Shown piece after piece: positions 17,821 through 26,300 of a stretch of 64,000 nt of DNA. The notes under the pieces were generated by a model. The model made no database searches. It was not told the DNA's origin and worked only from the letters and a program-made list of their open reading frames with translations. The DNA lies in assembly GCA_937907395.1 (NCBI GenBank), contig CALCII010000011.1, forward strand, positions 372,001 to 436,000. The letters run 5' to 3'. Position numbers and translations under genes: made by a program. Position 1 is the first letter of the stretch. The number at the start of each line of letters is the position of its first letter. The stretch comes from an uncultured Chitinophagaceae bacterium (GTDB lineage Bacteria; Bacteroidota; Bacteroidia; Chitinophagales; Chitinophagaceae).

Positions 17821-20800
17821 TTATTTATTTCGTAAGGTTTGAAAAGGAATGGAAAGCTTCACGCTTGTTCCGGCAGCAAAACCCCGGTCATCTTTTTTAT
17901 CTGTTACTTCACAAGTGGCATGTATATGTTGTGTACGATTGATGATCTGGATCCTGTCTTCTGTGATTTTCATTCCAAAACTTTTGTTCTTCAACAGTTG
18001 TTTACTTTTTAATTCAGCTGCTTTCATACGGCCTACTCCATTGTCGTCAATAGTAACCAACAGGTTGTTTTGGTCTCCCTTTGAAAAATCAATTATGAGT
18101 TTCCCCTTTTCGTTTTTATGGAGCAATCCATGCCAGATTGCGTTTTCTACATAGGGCTGAATAAGCATAGAGGGCACTTCCGTTGTTTCTGTATGAATGG
18201 CAGGATCAATGTTGATTTCATAATCAAATTTGTGATCAAACCGCAGGCTTTCAATTTCCACGTACAAACGTAAGAGATCCAGTTCACTACTCAGCAAAAT
18301 GTTGTTTTGATTACTATGATCTAATATTAAACGAATGAGTCTTGAAAATTTGGTAAGATATTGCGATGCTTCAAAATGTTCATTCTTCAGAATGTATTTC
18401 TGGATACTGTTTAGTGAATTAAAAATGAAATGCGGATTCATTTGTGCCCTTAATGCTTTCATTTCTGTTTCGGCGATCTGTTGCTGAAATGCCGATTTGA
18501 GTTTCTCTTCTTTCCGTATTTGTGAAATTCTGTTCTGGTTAATCCAGTAAAGAAATCCGGCAATTGCTAATGAAAACAAACTGATAAACCACCAGGTTTT
18601 CCAGAAAGGCGGACGAATGATGATCTTTATTTCAAGTGTTTTGTTGCTCCATACATTATCATTATTAGCTGCTTTAAGGGTGAATGTATAAGTGCCATTG
18701 CTGAGAGCTGAGTATGATACATAATTTCTGTTAGTGTTGACAGGGCTTTCATCGGCGCCTTTCAGCTGATAAGAAAATGTGGTTTCATCGCTGTTGTTAT
18801 AAGAAAGTGCTCCCAGGTCAAACTGAAGAAAATTCTGGTCGTAGGATAATGTGATGGTGGTATCTTTTCCAAAGGGAAGCAGTATGGGCTTGTCCATTAC
18901 TTTAAAAGAAGCAACAAATGGCACCGGGAACTGTTTGTTACTCTGGTAATTATTCAGCGGCAGTAAGTTTAATGCACCAAAATTGCAAACAGCCAAACAG
19001 TTGCCGGGCAAAAGAGACATCGGCACATCAATATTGTCGTTTACTAATCCGTGTTTTTTTCTGAATACCGAAATCACTTTTTTGCTCACAGGATCAAATT
19101 TCACCAACCCGGATAAAGAACCCATCCAAAGAAATCCAAGATCGTCTTTTGCAATTCTTAAAAAATAGTCGCTGGGCAGTAAAGGGGTGTTTCCTGTATT
19201 GTAATTATTGATGACTTCTTTTCCGTTTTTGTCTTTATACCATTCATAAATACCGTTTGTTTTTGTGGTGATCCAGTAATGATGCTGATTGTCTTCTGTT
19301 ATTTCTATGGGGTAACTAACAGGAGCTGTGCTGTCTGTTTCAGTATAAGCAATTTTGTGAAAACCAAAGCCGGGATCGGCATAGTATAAATAAGCGCCTC
19401 TTGTAAACCAGCAGTTCCCTTTGCTGTCACGGAACGAAGGCCATAGCGTATTTTCTGTTTCTGTTTTATTTACTGAACGGTCTACGTCCCAGATATTAAA
19501 ATGCTCGGTAATCCGTGTATCGGTATGATACCGGTAAAATCCGTTTTGTGGCGAAGCTATAAGTAATGTATTGTTGCCGCCATTGATCATTCTCCACACT
19601 GGCCCCACTAAGGGTTGGTCATTGTACTTTACTTGCAGCGCAGTAAAAGTTTTGGTTGCCGGTTGAAATCGATAAAGATCCTTTTCTGTTAATACATAAA
19701 CTGTGTTTGCAGCAATGCAAAGTGAGGATGCCGATTCGTTATTACCGATTCTGATTACATTGAATTGATTTTTATCCGGGTTATAATAACCTATTCCTGT
19801 AGAGCCTGATGTGGTAATGAGCAGTTCATCTGTTCCCGGGATCTTGCACACATTGGTTGGCTCAAGGATGGTATTGTCATTGTTCTGATCCCGAAGTGAG
19901 ATTGTTTGCCATTGATTGTTTTGCCATGGCAACATACTGATGCCGCTGAAGGAACAAAACCAGATGTTTCCTTCTTTGTCCGTCACCATTCTACCTACGC
20001 CTGTAGTTTTAAAACTGAATTCATTACCTGCATCGGGTACTATTTGATTATTAATTGTGTGTGTTTTTTTGTTGTATACGGATAAGTTTCCGTTGTAAAT
20101 CCAGAGTTCAGTAGCCGATTTAGGCGCTATTGCATTAATGCTGTTCTGAATGATTTTCTTATGGACGATATCATGATGGATGAGTTGATGGGAAGACAGA
20201 TCGAATTGTATCAATCCTCCTCCAAATGATCCTATCCAGATGCAGTTCATAGCAGCATCAAAAAATCCATCTGTAAAATAATTTTCTTCCGCAGGATGGT
20301 GGTTGGGCCTTGTATTCCGGAATGTTTGAAGAATACCTTTTTGTGCCGACAGCAGATGCAGCCCATCCACAGACAGAGCCCATATCCTGTTGTCGGGTGT
20401 TTCTATGATGCGTGTTATTAAATTAGCAGGGGACCCAGCTTCGGCAGAAGCTCTGAAATATGTAACAGTGGAATCTTTTTCATTCAAAAAAGCAACGCCA
20501 TTTTTCATAGTTCCTATCCACATCATTCCCTTACTGTCACGAAAGAATGTATTAATAGCCGAAGTGCCTAATTGTTTCAACGATTTATTGTCTGGGCTAT
20601 GATAACGGAATGAACGGGTGTCGGGATAAAACCATTGAACACTGGTTAAACCTGCTGTCCATATTTTTCCATCAGTATCGCAATAAAGACTGCGAATGAG
20701 GTTGGAAGATTCTCTTCCTGTTTGAGGGTTACTTGTGCGATATAATATGAAACGAGCCCCATCGTAACTATAAATGCCACTTCCCGAAGCAATCCAAAGA

Positions 20801-20952
20801 AGCCCGTTTTTATCGTTTACAGCATCATAAAAGAATTTGTCATGTACGCCATCTTTATAATTGAAGTTGATGAAACGGTACGATGCATCCTGCGATATTG
20901 AATTGCCGGCTATAAGAACAAATATGCTTAACAGAAGAAATAATTGCTTCAT
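17821..20952 (-). CDS. Sensor histidine kinase with periplasmic beta-propeller (LytS/YehU-type)
   Basis: A 1043-residue membrane kinase. After a signal peptide come reg_prop beta-propeller repeats (GLLWIASGSGIYSYD, GMMWIGTMKNGVAF, NIWFCSFSGISMLP and others), a Y_Y_Y-type domain (about 690-770), one membrane helix (WWFISLFSLAIAGFLYWI, near 785), a His_kinase domain with ALRAQMNPHFIFNSLNSIQKY and a HATPase domain (VENAIWHGL, DDNGVG). It resembles the sensor half of hybrid systems that respond to oligosaccharides, but uses a separate LytTR regulator. The ligand is unknown; exported-protein genes lie next to it. Confidence 0.9.
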   Translation of the reverse strand: MKQLFLLLSIFVLIAGNSISQDASYRFINFNYKDGVHDKFFYDAVNDKNGLLWIASGSGIYSYDGARFILYRTSNPQTGRESSNLIRSLYCDTDGKIWTAGLTSVQWFYPDTRSFRYHSPDNKSLKQLGTSAINTFFRDSKGMMWIGTMKNGVAFLNEKDSTVTYFRASAEAGSPANLITRIIETPDNRIWALSVDGLHLLSAQKGILQTFRNTRPNHHPAEENYFTDGFFDAAMNCIWIGSFGGGLIQFDLSSHQLIHHDIVHKKIIQNSINAIAPKSATELWIYNGNLSVYNKKTHTINNQIVPDAGNEFSFKTTGVGRMVTDKEGNIWFCSFSGISMLPWQNNQWQTISLRDQNNDNTILEPTNVCKIPGTDELLITTSGSTGIGYYNPDKNQFNVIRIGNNESASSLCIAANTVYVLTEKDLYRFQPATKTFTALQVKYNDQPLVGPVWRMINGGNNTLLIASPQNGFYRYHTDTRITEHFNIWDVDRSVNKTETENTLWPSFRDSKGNCWFTRGAYLYYADPGFGFHKIAYTETDSTAPVSYPIEITEDNQHHYWITTKTNGIYEWYKDKNGKEVINNYNTGNTPLLPSDYFLRIAKDDLGFLWMGSLSGLVKFDPVSKKVISVFRKKHGLVNDNIDVPMSLLPGNCLAVCNFGALNLLPLNNYQSNKQFPVPFVASFKVMDKPILLPFGKDTTITLSYDQNFLQFDLGALSYNNSDETTFSYQLKGADESPVNTNRNYVSYSALSNGTYTFTLKAANNDNVWSNKTLEIKIIIRPPFWKTWWFISLFSLAIAGFLYWINQNRISQIRKEEKLKSAFQQQIAETEMKALRAQMNPHFIFNSLNSIQKYILKNEHFEASQYLTKFSRLIRLILDHSNQNNILLSSELDLLRLYVEIESLRFDHKFDYEINIDPAIHTETTEVPSMLIQPYVENAIWHGLLHKNEKGKLIIDFSKGDQNNLLVTIDDNGVGRMKAAELKSKQLLKNKSFGMKITEDRIQIINRTQHIHATCEVTDKKDDRGFAAGTSVKLSIPFQTLRNK

Positions 20953-20967
20953 CGCTTTTCCAAACTA

Positions 20968-20999
20968 CAAAACTATTTGTTTCATTATGGGAACTGCAA
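20968..20999 (-). promoter_or_regulatory. Promoter of the two-component operon
   Basis: Minus-strand TAGTTTTG (20975-20968) matches the -7 consensus, with a TTG at 20999-20997, 21 bp upstream, as -33 element. It ends 15 bp before the kinase ATG at 20952. Confidence 0.55.
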
Positions 21000-21068
21000 T
21001 GAGTTTTTTAATTGCCGGAGAACAAAGGGAATCGGGTTGCTTTAATGAGCATTTGGTAAAATGCACAA

Positions 21069-21452
21069 TCAAATCAGTTCTTTGTGCTTCAGTTGCAGGA
21101 TGATCAGGATGGTTGCAAAGCCAATCAACAGATACAACAACTGGAACCAGGAAAAGGAATGAATCACCCATATTTGTACAACGATCCATCCAATATCCAT
21201 AATACCGGCTGCAAGTGTCCACAGAAACGAAGAATCATGTTTGCGGTAGTTAATAAAGAAGGCAGTAAAGTTGACTCCACCTACCAAAACCGTTAAAACC
21301 AGTCCGGGTATAAAATAGTTTTTGAAAACACTGTTTTCCAGTAACGTAATTGATAAACCAAACGCATTATCGGGATGAATCATGAGCACCACGCCACAGG
21401 GGATGGCTGTAATAGCAGTAAAAGCAAGCATGACCATCAACATTGTTCTCAT
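21069..21452 (-). CDS. Four-helix small membrane protein
   Basis: A 127-residue hydrophobic protein with four likely membrane helices (about residues 4-25, 45-67, 75-95 and 100-118) and a short charged tail (KHKELI). No conserved motif was recognised. It stands alone between the two-component operon and the transporter pair, on the same strand. A role in the sulfur cluster is not supported. Confidence 0.7.
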   Translation of the reverse strand: MRTMLMVMLAFTAITAIPCGVVLMIHPDNAFGLSITLLENSVFKNYFIPGLVLTVLVGGVNFTAFFINYRKHDSSFLWTLAAGIMDIGWIVVQIWVIHSFSWFQLLYLLIGFATILIILQLKHKELI

Positions 21453-21546
21453 ACAAGTTGATTTAAGCGATAAAGCTAAAGTTGACAGCAGCGCAGTTAA
21501 ATGATTGTAGTGATGCAGAGAATTGATTCACATCATCAAATCACAA

Positions 21547-21577
21547 AAAAGGGATGTTGCAAACACACATCCCTTTT
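21547..21577 (-). terminator. Rho-independent terminator after the YeeE/YedE pair
   Basis: AAAAGGGATGT (21547-21557) pairs perfectly with ACATCCCTTTT (21567-21577), and a run of six T follows on the minus strand. It lies 20 bp after the stop at 21597. Confidence 0.85.
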
Positions 21578-21596
21578 CTGTTTTATCTAATTTGTC

Positions 21597-22115
21597 TCAA
21601 TGAGGCAATTTTTCACGAAGCCGCCCATAAGCCCAGGTGCCTGCAATAGCGCTCAATAAGGTTACTGCAACAACCGAGGCTCCTGTGCCGATCTGGGCAA
21701 ACAGTGGCCCCGGACAAGCACCGGTTACAGCCCATCCAAGTCCAAACAGCAATCCGCCATAGATCTGACCTTTGTTGAAATCCTTTTTTACAAACTCAAT
21801 GGGTTCGCCATAAATGGTTTTGATTTTGAATTTTTTAATCAGCCAAACCGAAATCACACCCACCACAACTGCAGAGCCAATGACACCATACATGTGAAAG
21901 CTTTGGAACTTAAACATTTCCTGGATACGGAACCAGGAAACAATTTCTGCTTTCACCAGCAGGATGCCAAAGAGGACACCCACGAATAAATATTTAAAAT
22001 TATACCACCACGGATGTGATAATTCCGATTCGTTGAAACATACGGCGTCCAGCGAACGCATTTCAAAATCGGTGTTCTCTGTAAGAAATTTTTTATGATT
22101 TTCCTGTGTACTCAT
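21597..22115 (-). CDS. YeeE/YedE-family transporter half, second subunit
   Basis: A 172-residue membrane protein, the second half of a split YeeE/YedE (DUF6691/PmpB-like) permease. The signature LLFGLGWAVTGACPGPLFAQIGTG, with its conserved Cys, is near residues 118-141. Known YeeE imports thiosulfate through a chain of membrane cysteines. An N-terminal soluble extension (about 30 residues) precedes the first helix. It starts 6 bp after the partner gene ends, so the two are cotranslated. The exact sulfur substrate is unproven. Confidence 0.87.
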   Translation of the reverse strand: MSTQENHKKFLTENTDFEMRSLDAVCFNESELSHPWWYNFKYLFVGVLFGILLVKAEIVSWFRIQEMFKFQSFHMYGVIGSAVVVGVISVWLIKKFKIKTIYGEPIEFVKKDFNKGQIYGGLLFGLGWAVTGACPGPLFAQIGTGASVVAVTLLSAIAGTWAYGRLREKLPH

Positions 22116-22121
22116 GATGGC

Positions 22122-22691
22122 TTACAGTTTTAATAAGATGGGTAAAATGAGATTCGTCATAATGAAACCGCCCACCATAAAACAAATTGTGGCGATGAGG
22201 GATGGCAATTGAAGATTAGATAATCCCATAATGGAATGACCGCTGGTACAACCACCGGCATAACGGGTTCCAAAACCAACGAGAAATCCGCCACCTACTG
22301 TAAACAATAAACCTTTCAATGATAGCAGGTTTTCCCAGTTAAATAATTGCAATGGAACGAGGTTGCTGAAGTCGTTGATTCCATAACCGGCTAATTCTTC
22401 TGCCAGTTTTGGATTCACCTGCACCGGATCGGGATTTTGTAAGAGTGTGGCAGCAATGATACCTCCTAGAAAAATACCGCATACCAGGAAGAGGTTCCAT
22501 GCTTCCCGTTTCCAATCATATTTGAAATAAGAAATACCGGCAGGAATACAAGCGGCACAAATATGCCTGAGCGAAGAGGAGATGCCGAATGTTTTGTTAC
22601 CAATGATAAGTAACAAGGGGATGACAAGGCCAATTAAAGGTCCTGCGACATACCATGGCCATGGCTGCCGGATCCAATCAATCAGATTCAT
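22122..22691 (-). CDS. YeeE/YedE-family transporter half, first subunit
   Basis: A 189-residue membrane protein with the YeeE signature LVGFGTRYAGGCTSGHSIMG (about residues 140-159), including the conserved Cys. Several helices surround it, and a Cys pair lies in HICAACIPAG. Together with the next gene it gives the length and two pseudosymmetric halves of YeeE. Its start codon sits immediately next to a strong hairpin (22692-22751), which may limit translation or mark termination of the upstream genes. Confidence 0.87.
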   Translation of the reverse strand: MNLIDWIRQPWPWYVAGPLIGLVIPLLLIIGNKTFGISSSLRHICAACIPAGISYFKYDWKREAWNLFLVCGIFLGGIIAATLLQNPDPVQVNPKLAEELAGYGINDFSNLVPLQLFNWENLLSLKGLLFTVGGGFLVGFGTRYAGGCTSGHSIMGLSNLQLPSLIATICFMVGGFIMTNLILPILLKL

Positions 22692-22751
22692 GTAAGGGAT
22701 TTGTTTTTGTTGTTAACAATGCAAAAAAAACAAAAAAACAAATCCCTTTAC
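22692..22751 (-). promoter_or_regulatory. Hairpin directly at the start of the YeeE gene
   Basis: GTAAGGGATTTGTTTTTG (22692-22709) pairs with CAAAAAAACAAATCCCTTTAC (22731-22751) apart from small bulges; the loop carries TTGTTAACAA. On the minus strand it ends at the base before the ATG at 22691. It could hide the start in RNA or terminate the transcript from the 23.0-kb genes, although a T-run at the usual place is lacking. Confidence 0.5.
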
Positions 22752-22815
22752 AGAAATCCCTCTTAATACATGATTTGCACCTGTTTCGACAAACGGGTGT
22801 TTGTATGAGCTGTTG

Positions 22816-23040
22816 TTACTCTTGTGATTGATTCTTATCCTGTTCTGCTTGCGGAGCCGGCTTGAACATACTGTTCACCAGCCCGCCCATAGTAGCCCCG
22901 TATAACATACTGTTGATGGGACTGGAACTGATTAAGCAAGTGCCATCGCATCCCCAGAAATGATAGTAAATGTAACCGCCCACAGCACCAATTAAGATGC
23001 CGGGCAGGTACCATTTCAATTCTTTGATTCGTTTGTTCAT
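22816..23040 (-). CDS. DUF6132-type small membrane protein
   Basis: A 74-residue protein resembling the DUF6132 family. It has a membrane helix (YLPGILIGAVGGYIYYHF), then WGCDGTCLISSSPINSM with a CxxxC pair, a second hydrophobic segment and a polar tail. Its ATG overlaps the stop of the gene upstream (ATGA type), so the two are translationally coupled. Members are often found with sulfur-handling genes; the CxxxC suggests thiol chemistry, which is inference. Confidence 0.8.
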   Translation of the reverse strand: MNKRIKELKWYLPGILIGAVGGYIYYHFWGCDGTCLISSSPINSMLYGATMGGLVNSMFKPAPQAEQDKNQSQE

Positions 23041-23270
23041 TTGATTTCTTCAAATTGAATTTCTTCGGGGCTATGATTGGCTGGCCGTTTTGAAGGCGCA
23101 GGTGCAGCACAGGAAGTACCGCAACAACCCACATTAAACGCTCCCTGGAAGATCAACGTGGCACCAATAACCGACAAAACCGCATTGCCTTCCATTACTC
23201 CCTGTGCCAAGCCGCCAACGCCAATGACTAGCCGAAGTATACGTACCCAGTTCCAGTTTGCAAATGTCAT
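23037..23270 (-). CDS. DUF2892/YgaP-like small membrane protein with Cys motif
   Basis: A 77-residue protein resembling the YgaP membrane domain: an N-terminal WVRILRLVIGVGGLAQGV amphipathic-hydrophobic helix, a second helix (AVLSVIGATLIFQGAF) and a thiol-rich FNVGCCGTSCAAP. YgaP is a membrane rhodanese; here the helices are encoded apart from the rhodanese (23534-23839). The gene overlaps the DUF6132 gene by 4 bp. Probably a membrane anchor or partner in sulfane sulfur handling. Confidence 0.8.
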   Translation of the reverse strand: MTFANWNWVRILRLVIGVGGLAQGVMEGNAVLSVIGATLIFQGAFNVGCCGTSCAAPAPSKRPANHSPEEIQFEEIK

Positions 23271-23325
23271 TTCAACTAATTGATCTCGTTTTAATAAGTA
23301 AACTACTTCTCTGACTCAACTTTTG

Positions 23326-23531
23326 TCTTCTTTCGACGGGCTCAATATGATAAAAGCTGTCAGCTTGAGTACGCCTGTCCTGAAGAATTGAAGGATCGTA
23401 GGCGATGCTATGAAATTCGTTAGTAACCCCCTTATCTGCTTCGACGGGGCTCAGCATGACAAGGGATTTCGACCCTTTATTAAAATTTCATCAATCAAAA
23501 CGTTTTGTCAGCCTGAGCTTGTCGAAGGCGG
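23326..23531. repeat. Cluster of REP-like elements
   Basis: Four REP-like halves lie in the gap between the YgaP-like and rhodanese genes: 23331-23353, 23357-23405 (the long variant with GCCTGTCCTGAAGAATTGA), 23436-23463 (TGCTTCGACGGGGCTCAGC) and 23505-23531 (GTCAGCCTGAGCTTGTCGAA). They alternate in orientation. No gene is supported in this 263-bp gap. Confidence 0.85.
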
Positions 23532-23533
23532 TA

Positions 23534-23839
23534 TTAGTTGATTGAATGATTTAATGAAGACCATGGGCCCCCATTGTATGCTTCCACGCCCTGCTGGTTG
23601 AGGATATTGGCTGCACTGGCACTGCGCATACCACTGGCGCAACAAGTGATCACCGGTTTGCCTTTCTTCTTCAGTTCGGCCACTTTTGTACGGATCGTAT
23701 CCAAAGGAATGTTGAGAGAACCTTTAATATGTCCGCCTCTGTATTCCATAGGAGTGCGTACGTCTACAATGATAGCGCCATTATCTGCTAATCCTTTGAA
23801 ATCGGTTTTAGGACCGAATAAACCTGAAAATAAACCCAT
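23534..23839 (-). CDS. Single-domain rhodanese
   Basis: A 101-residue rhodanese (thiosulfate or persulfide sulfurtransferase). It has the IIVDVRTPMEYRGGHIKGS opening, and the active loop TCCASGMRS with the persulfide-carrying Cys. The length fits a single soluble domain. It lies 115 bp after the ETHE1-like gene on the same strand, within the sulfur locus. Confidence 0.9.
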   Translation of the reverse strand: MGLFSGLFGPKTDFKGLADNGAIIVDVRTPMEYRGGHIKGSLNIPLDTIRTKVAELKKKGKPVITCCASGMRSASAANILNQQGVEAYNGGPWSSLNHSIN

Positions 23840-23954
23840 CTTGATTGATTTTAATTATTGAATAATTGATTGTTTCTTTTTTATCAGCAAAAGATTCCAT
23901 AGGTCAGCTATCATTCAACCGACCGGCTTTCATTTTTTTGCTGAGTTGTGTTGC

Positions 23955-25376
23955 TTACAGCAAAGTAGTTGGACAAACGTAGTCGGTGATAGTGAAACGT
24001 CCGCTTTCTTTGATTTCTTTAAATCCGCCTCTTACATCCACCATGTTGTTATAACCTCTTGCTTTGAGAATGGAAATGAAAATCATGGAACGATAACCAC
24101 CGGCGCAATGCACGTAGTAGAATTTGTTTTTATCCACTTTCAACATGCTTTCGTTGATATAATCCAGTGGTGCGTTTTCTGCTTCCACAATATGTTCACT
24201 GTCGTATTCACTTTTCTTTCTTACGTCGAGAATATTTGCCTGCGGATCAGCAGCAACCGCATCTGCGAATTCGGCAGCAGATAAACGTTGTACATGGTCG
24301 GTTTCTTTGCCGGCTGCTTTCCATGCATCAAATCCGCCATTGAGATAACCAATGGAATAATCGTATCCCACACGGGCCAAACGGGTTACCACTTCTTCTT
24401 CTCGTCCGGGTTCTGTTACCAACAGTATTTCCTGTTTTACATCGGGAATCATGGTGCCCACCCAGGGTGCAAATTGTCCGTCGATACCAATATTGATGGA
24501 GTTGGGAATAAATCCTTTTGCAAAATCTTCCGCTTTCCTTGTATCAAGGACCAATGCACTTGTTTCGTTGGCAGCTGTTTCAAAAGCATCGGCACTCAAG
24601 GCCTGTGTGCCACGTTTTATTACTTCACTGATGCTGTCGTATCCTTTGATGTTCATTAACACATTCAGCGGGAAGTAAGCAGGAGGAGGCGTTAATCCGG
24701 TGAGCAATTCTTTTTTGAATTCTTCTTTCGTCATATTAGCACGCAACGCATAGTTGGTTGCTTTCTGATGGCCCAGTGTATCCGATGTTTCTTTGCTCAT
24801 GTTTTTACCACAGGCACTACCGGCACCGTGTGCAGGATAAACGATGATATCATCGGCCAGCGGCATGATTTTATTGCGTAAAGAATCAAACAGGTGATCG
24901 GCTAATTTATCCTGTGTTAATTCGGCAATTACTTTTTGTGCCAGATCGGGACGGCCCACATCTCCAATGAACAATGTGTCGCCGGTGAAAATGGCTATGT
25001 CTTTTCCGGTTTCATCTTTCATGAGGTAACAACTGGATTCCATTGTATGGCCGGGTGTGTGCAACACTTTAAAAGAAATCTTTCCAACTTTAATTTCTTC
25101 TCCGTCTGCAGCCACATGTGCGTCAAAACCGGGCTTGGCAGTTGGGCCGTATACAATCGTTGCTCCTGTTTCTTTTGCAAGATCCAGATGGCCGCTTACA
25201 AAATCGGCATGGAAATGCGTTTCAAAAACATATTTGATCGTAGCATTGTTACGTGCTGCTTTTTCAACATAAGGCTTTACTTCACGAAGCGGGTCAATCA
25301 CAACTGCTTCTCCTTCGCTTTCGATATAGTAAGCTCCGTGGGCAAGGCATCCGGTGTAAATCTGTTCAATCTTCAT
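23955..25376 (-). CDS. Persulfide dioxygenase-like MBL-fold protein with rhodanese domains
   Basis: The 473-residue protein joins a metallo-beta-lactamase domain of the ETHE1/BlsB-type (about 1-240) to two rhodanese-like domains (about 260-350 and 370-460). The metal motif is THFHADFVSGH, followed by HTPGHTMESSC, FTGDTLFIGDVGRPDL and VYPAHGAGSACG. Only the last rhodanese keeps a Cys in its loop (VHCAGGYRSM); the first has VTEPGREEE and is probably inactive. ETHE1 oxidises glutathione or other persulfides to sulfite. The gene has the class II Crp/Fnr-type promoter described at 25394-25437. Confidence 0.9.
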   Translation of the reverse strand: MKIEQIYTGCLAHGAYYIESEGEAVVIDPLREVKPYVEKAARNNATIKYVFETHFHADFVSGHLDLAKETGATIVYGPTAKPGFDAHVAADGEEIKVGKISFKVLHTPGHTMESSCYLMKDETGKDIAIFTGDTLFIGDVGRPDLAQKVIAELTQDKLADHLFDSLRNKIMPLADDIIVYPAHGAGSACGKNMSKETSDTLGHQKATNYALRANMTKEEFKKELLTGLTPPPAYFPLNVLMNIKGYDSISEVIKRGTQALSADAFETAANETSALVLDTRKAEDFAKGFIPNSINIGIDGQFAPWVGTMIPDVKQEILLVTEPGREEEVVTRLARVGYDYSIGYLNGGFDAWKAAGKETDHVQRLSAAEFADAVAADPQANILDVRKKSEYDSEHIVEAENAPLDYINESMLKVDKNKFYYVHCAGGYRSMIFISILKARGYNNMVDVRGGFKEIKESGRFTITDYVCPTTLL

Positions 25377-25393
25377 ATTTCAGTGTTTGAAGT

Positions 25394-25437
25394 GCAAAAA
25401 TGTTTTTTTTGTAAATGCTGTACTATGACTTTAGTCA
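25394..25437 (-). promoter_or_regulatory. Promoter with Crp/Fnr-type site for the persulfide dioxygenase gene
   Basis: The palindrome TGACTTTAGTCA (25426-25437) is centred 34 bp upstream of minus-strand CATTTTTG (25401-25394), a 7/8 match to the -7 consensus. The ATG follows at 25376. It matches the arrangement before the CoADR and TauE/SafE genes. Confidence 0.65.
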
Positions 25438-25459
25438 CAGATTAAAAGTGGCTGGAATA

Positions 25460-26239
25460 TCAGAACAAATGGAGCTCTTTCACCAGGATATAAATGGCCA
25501 TAATCAACACAAACCAACCGAAGATTTTACGGAGTTGTTCGTTTTTGATTTTGCTGCTGAGGATGGTTCCCACTACTACGCCTGCTATGGCTAAAACCGT
25601 AACGCTGATCAGGAAGGCCCAGTTGAACTGGTATTGTTTCAGGCTGAATAAAAAGCCAAAAGTTGAATTGATAGAAATGATGAGCAGTGAGGTGCCGATG
25701 GCTTTTCTCATTGGCAAATGAAGGATGAACACCAGTGCGGGGATGATCATAAATCCTCCGCCGGCGCCAAGCAAACCGGTGATGAATCCCACAACTAATC
25801 CTGGAAGAATCAATGAAAGCGGGTTCATATCTGAATCTGCATCGGGTACTTCATCTTCTTTGCGGGGGCGCATCATATAAAACGAAGTGCCCAGCATCAG
25901 AATCGCAAATGCCAGCATGAGGAAGCTTCCTTTGCTGAAGCCCAGCATTTGTTCGGGCAGTACAGGTACTACAAAATGACGTGCAATGAAAATGGAGAAT
26001 ACAGAAGGGAATCCAAATAAGGTAACGGCTTTCAGATCCACCAGCTTATGCATATAAGCACGGATACCGCCCACCATACTGGTAGCTCCCACAATGAACA
26101 GAGAATAGGTGGTGGCCAGTAAAGGCTCCACACCAAACAAGTATACAAGCACAGGGACCGTTAGAATAGAACCACCACCTCCGGTGAGTCCAAGCGACAG
26201 GCCAATAAAAATCGCAGCAATATATCCGGCTATTTCCAT
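25460..26239 (-). CDS. TauE/SafE-family permease
   Basis: A 259-residue permease of the TauE/SafE/YfcA family, which exports or imports sulfite, sulfoacetate and related anions. It has about eight helices, with the family repeats LSLGLTGGGGSILTVPVLVY near residue 14 and VVGFITGLLGAGGGFMIIPAL near residue 135. ATG 26239 is preferred over an in-frame start at 26287, since a -7 box lies between them and the family begins at MEIAGYIAA. Sulfite export would fit with the persulfide dioxygenase gene that follows. Confidence 0.87.
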   Translation of the reverse strand: MEIAGYIAAIFIGLSLGLTGGGGSILTVPVLVYLFGVEPLLATTYSLFIVGATSMVGGIRAYMHKLVDLKAVTLFGFPSVFSIFIARHFVVPVLPEQMLGFSKGSFLMLAFAILMLGTSFYMMRPRKEDEVPDADSDMNPLSLILPGLVVGFITGLLGAGGGFMIIPALVFILHLPMRKAIGTSLLIISINSTFGFLFSLKQYQFNWAFLISVTVLAIAGVVVGTILSSKIKNEQLRKIFGWFVLIMAIYILVKELHLF

Positions 26240-26243
26240 GTGG

Positions 26244-26286
26244 CAAATTTGCAGGTGGTTTTTTGAACTGTTTGTGATCTTAATCA
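26244..26286 (-). promoter_or_regulatory. Promoter with Crp/Fnr-type site for the TauE/SafE gene
   Basis: TGATCTTAATCA (26275-26286) is centred 33 bp upstream of CAAATTTG (26251-26244), a 7/8 match to TAnnTTTG. The box ends 4 bp before ATG 26239, so the mRNA would be leaderless. The spacing equals that of the CoADR promoter. Confidence 0.65.
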
Positions 26287-26300
26287 CCTGCTGCTATCTG

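Noticed and set aside
22789..22804. ACAAAC-GGGT-GTTTGT inverted repeat after the DUF6132 gene
   Set aside because: The stem is only 6 bp, without T-run or matching sites elsewhere; it could be chance.
23272..23457. 61-residue frame MLSPVEADKG
   Set aside because: It starts in and is made largely of REP-like sequence; such frames are a usual artefact of this repeat.
23846..23857. TGATTTTAATTA near the rhodanese gene as a Crp/Fnr-type site
   Set aside because: It lacks the final TCA half and lies only 7 bp from the ATG, where it could not act as an activator site.
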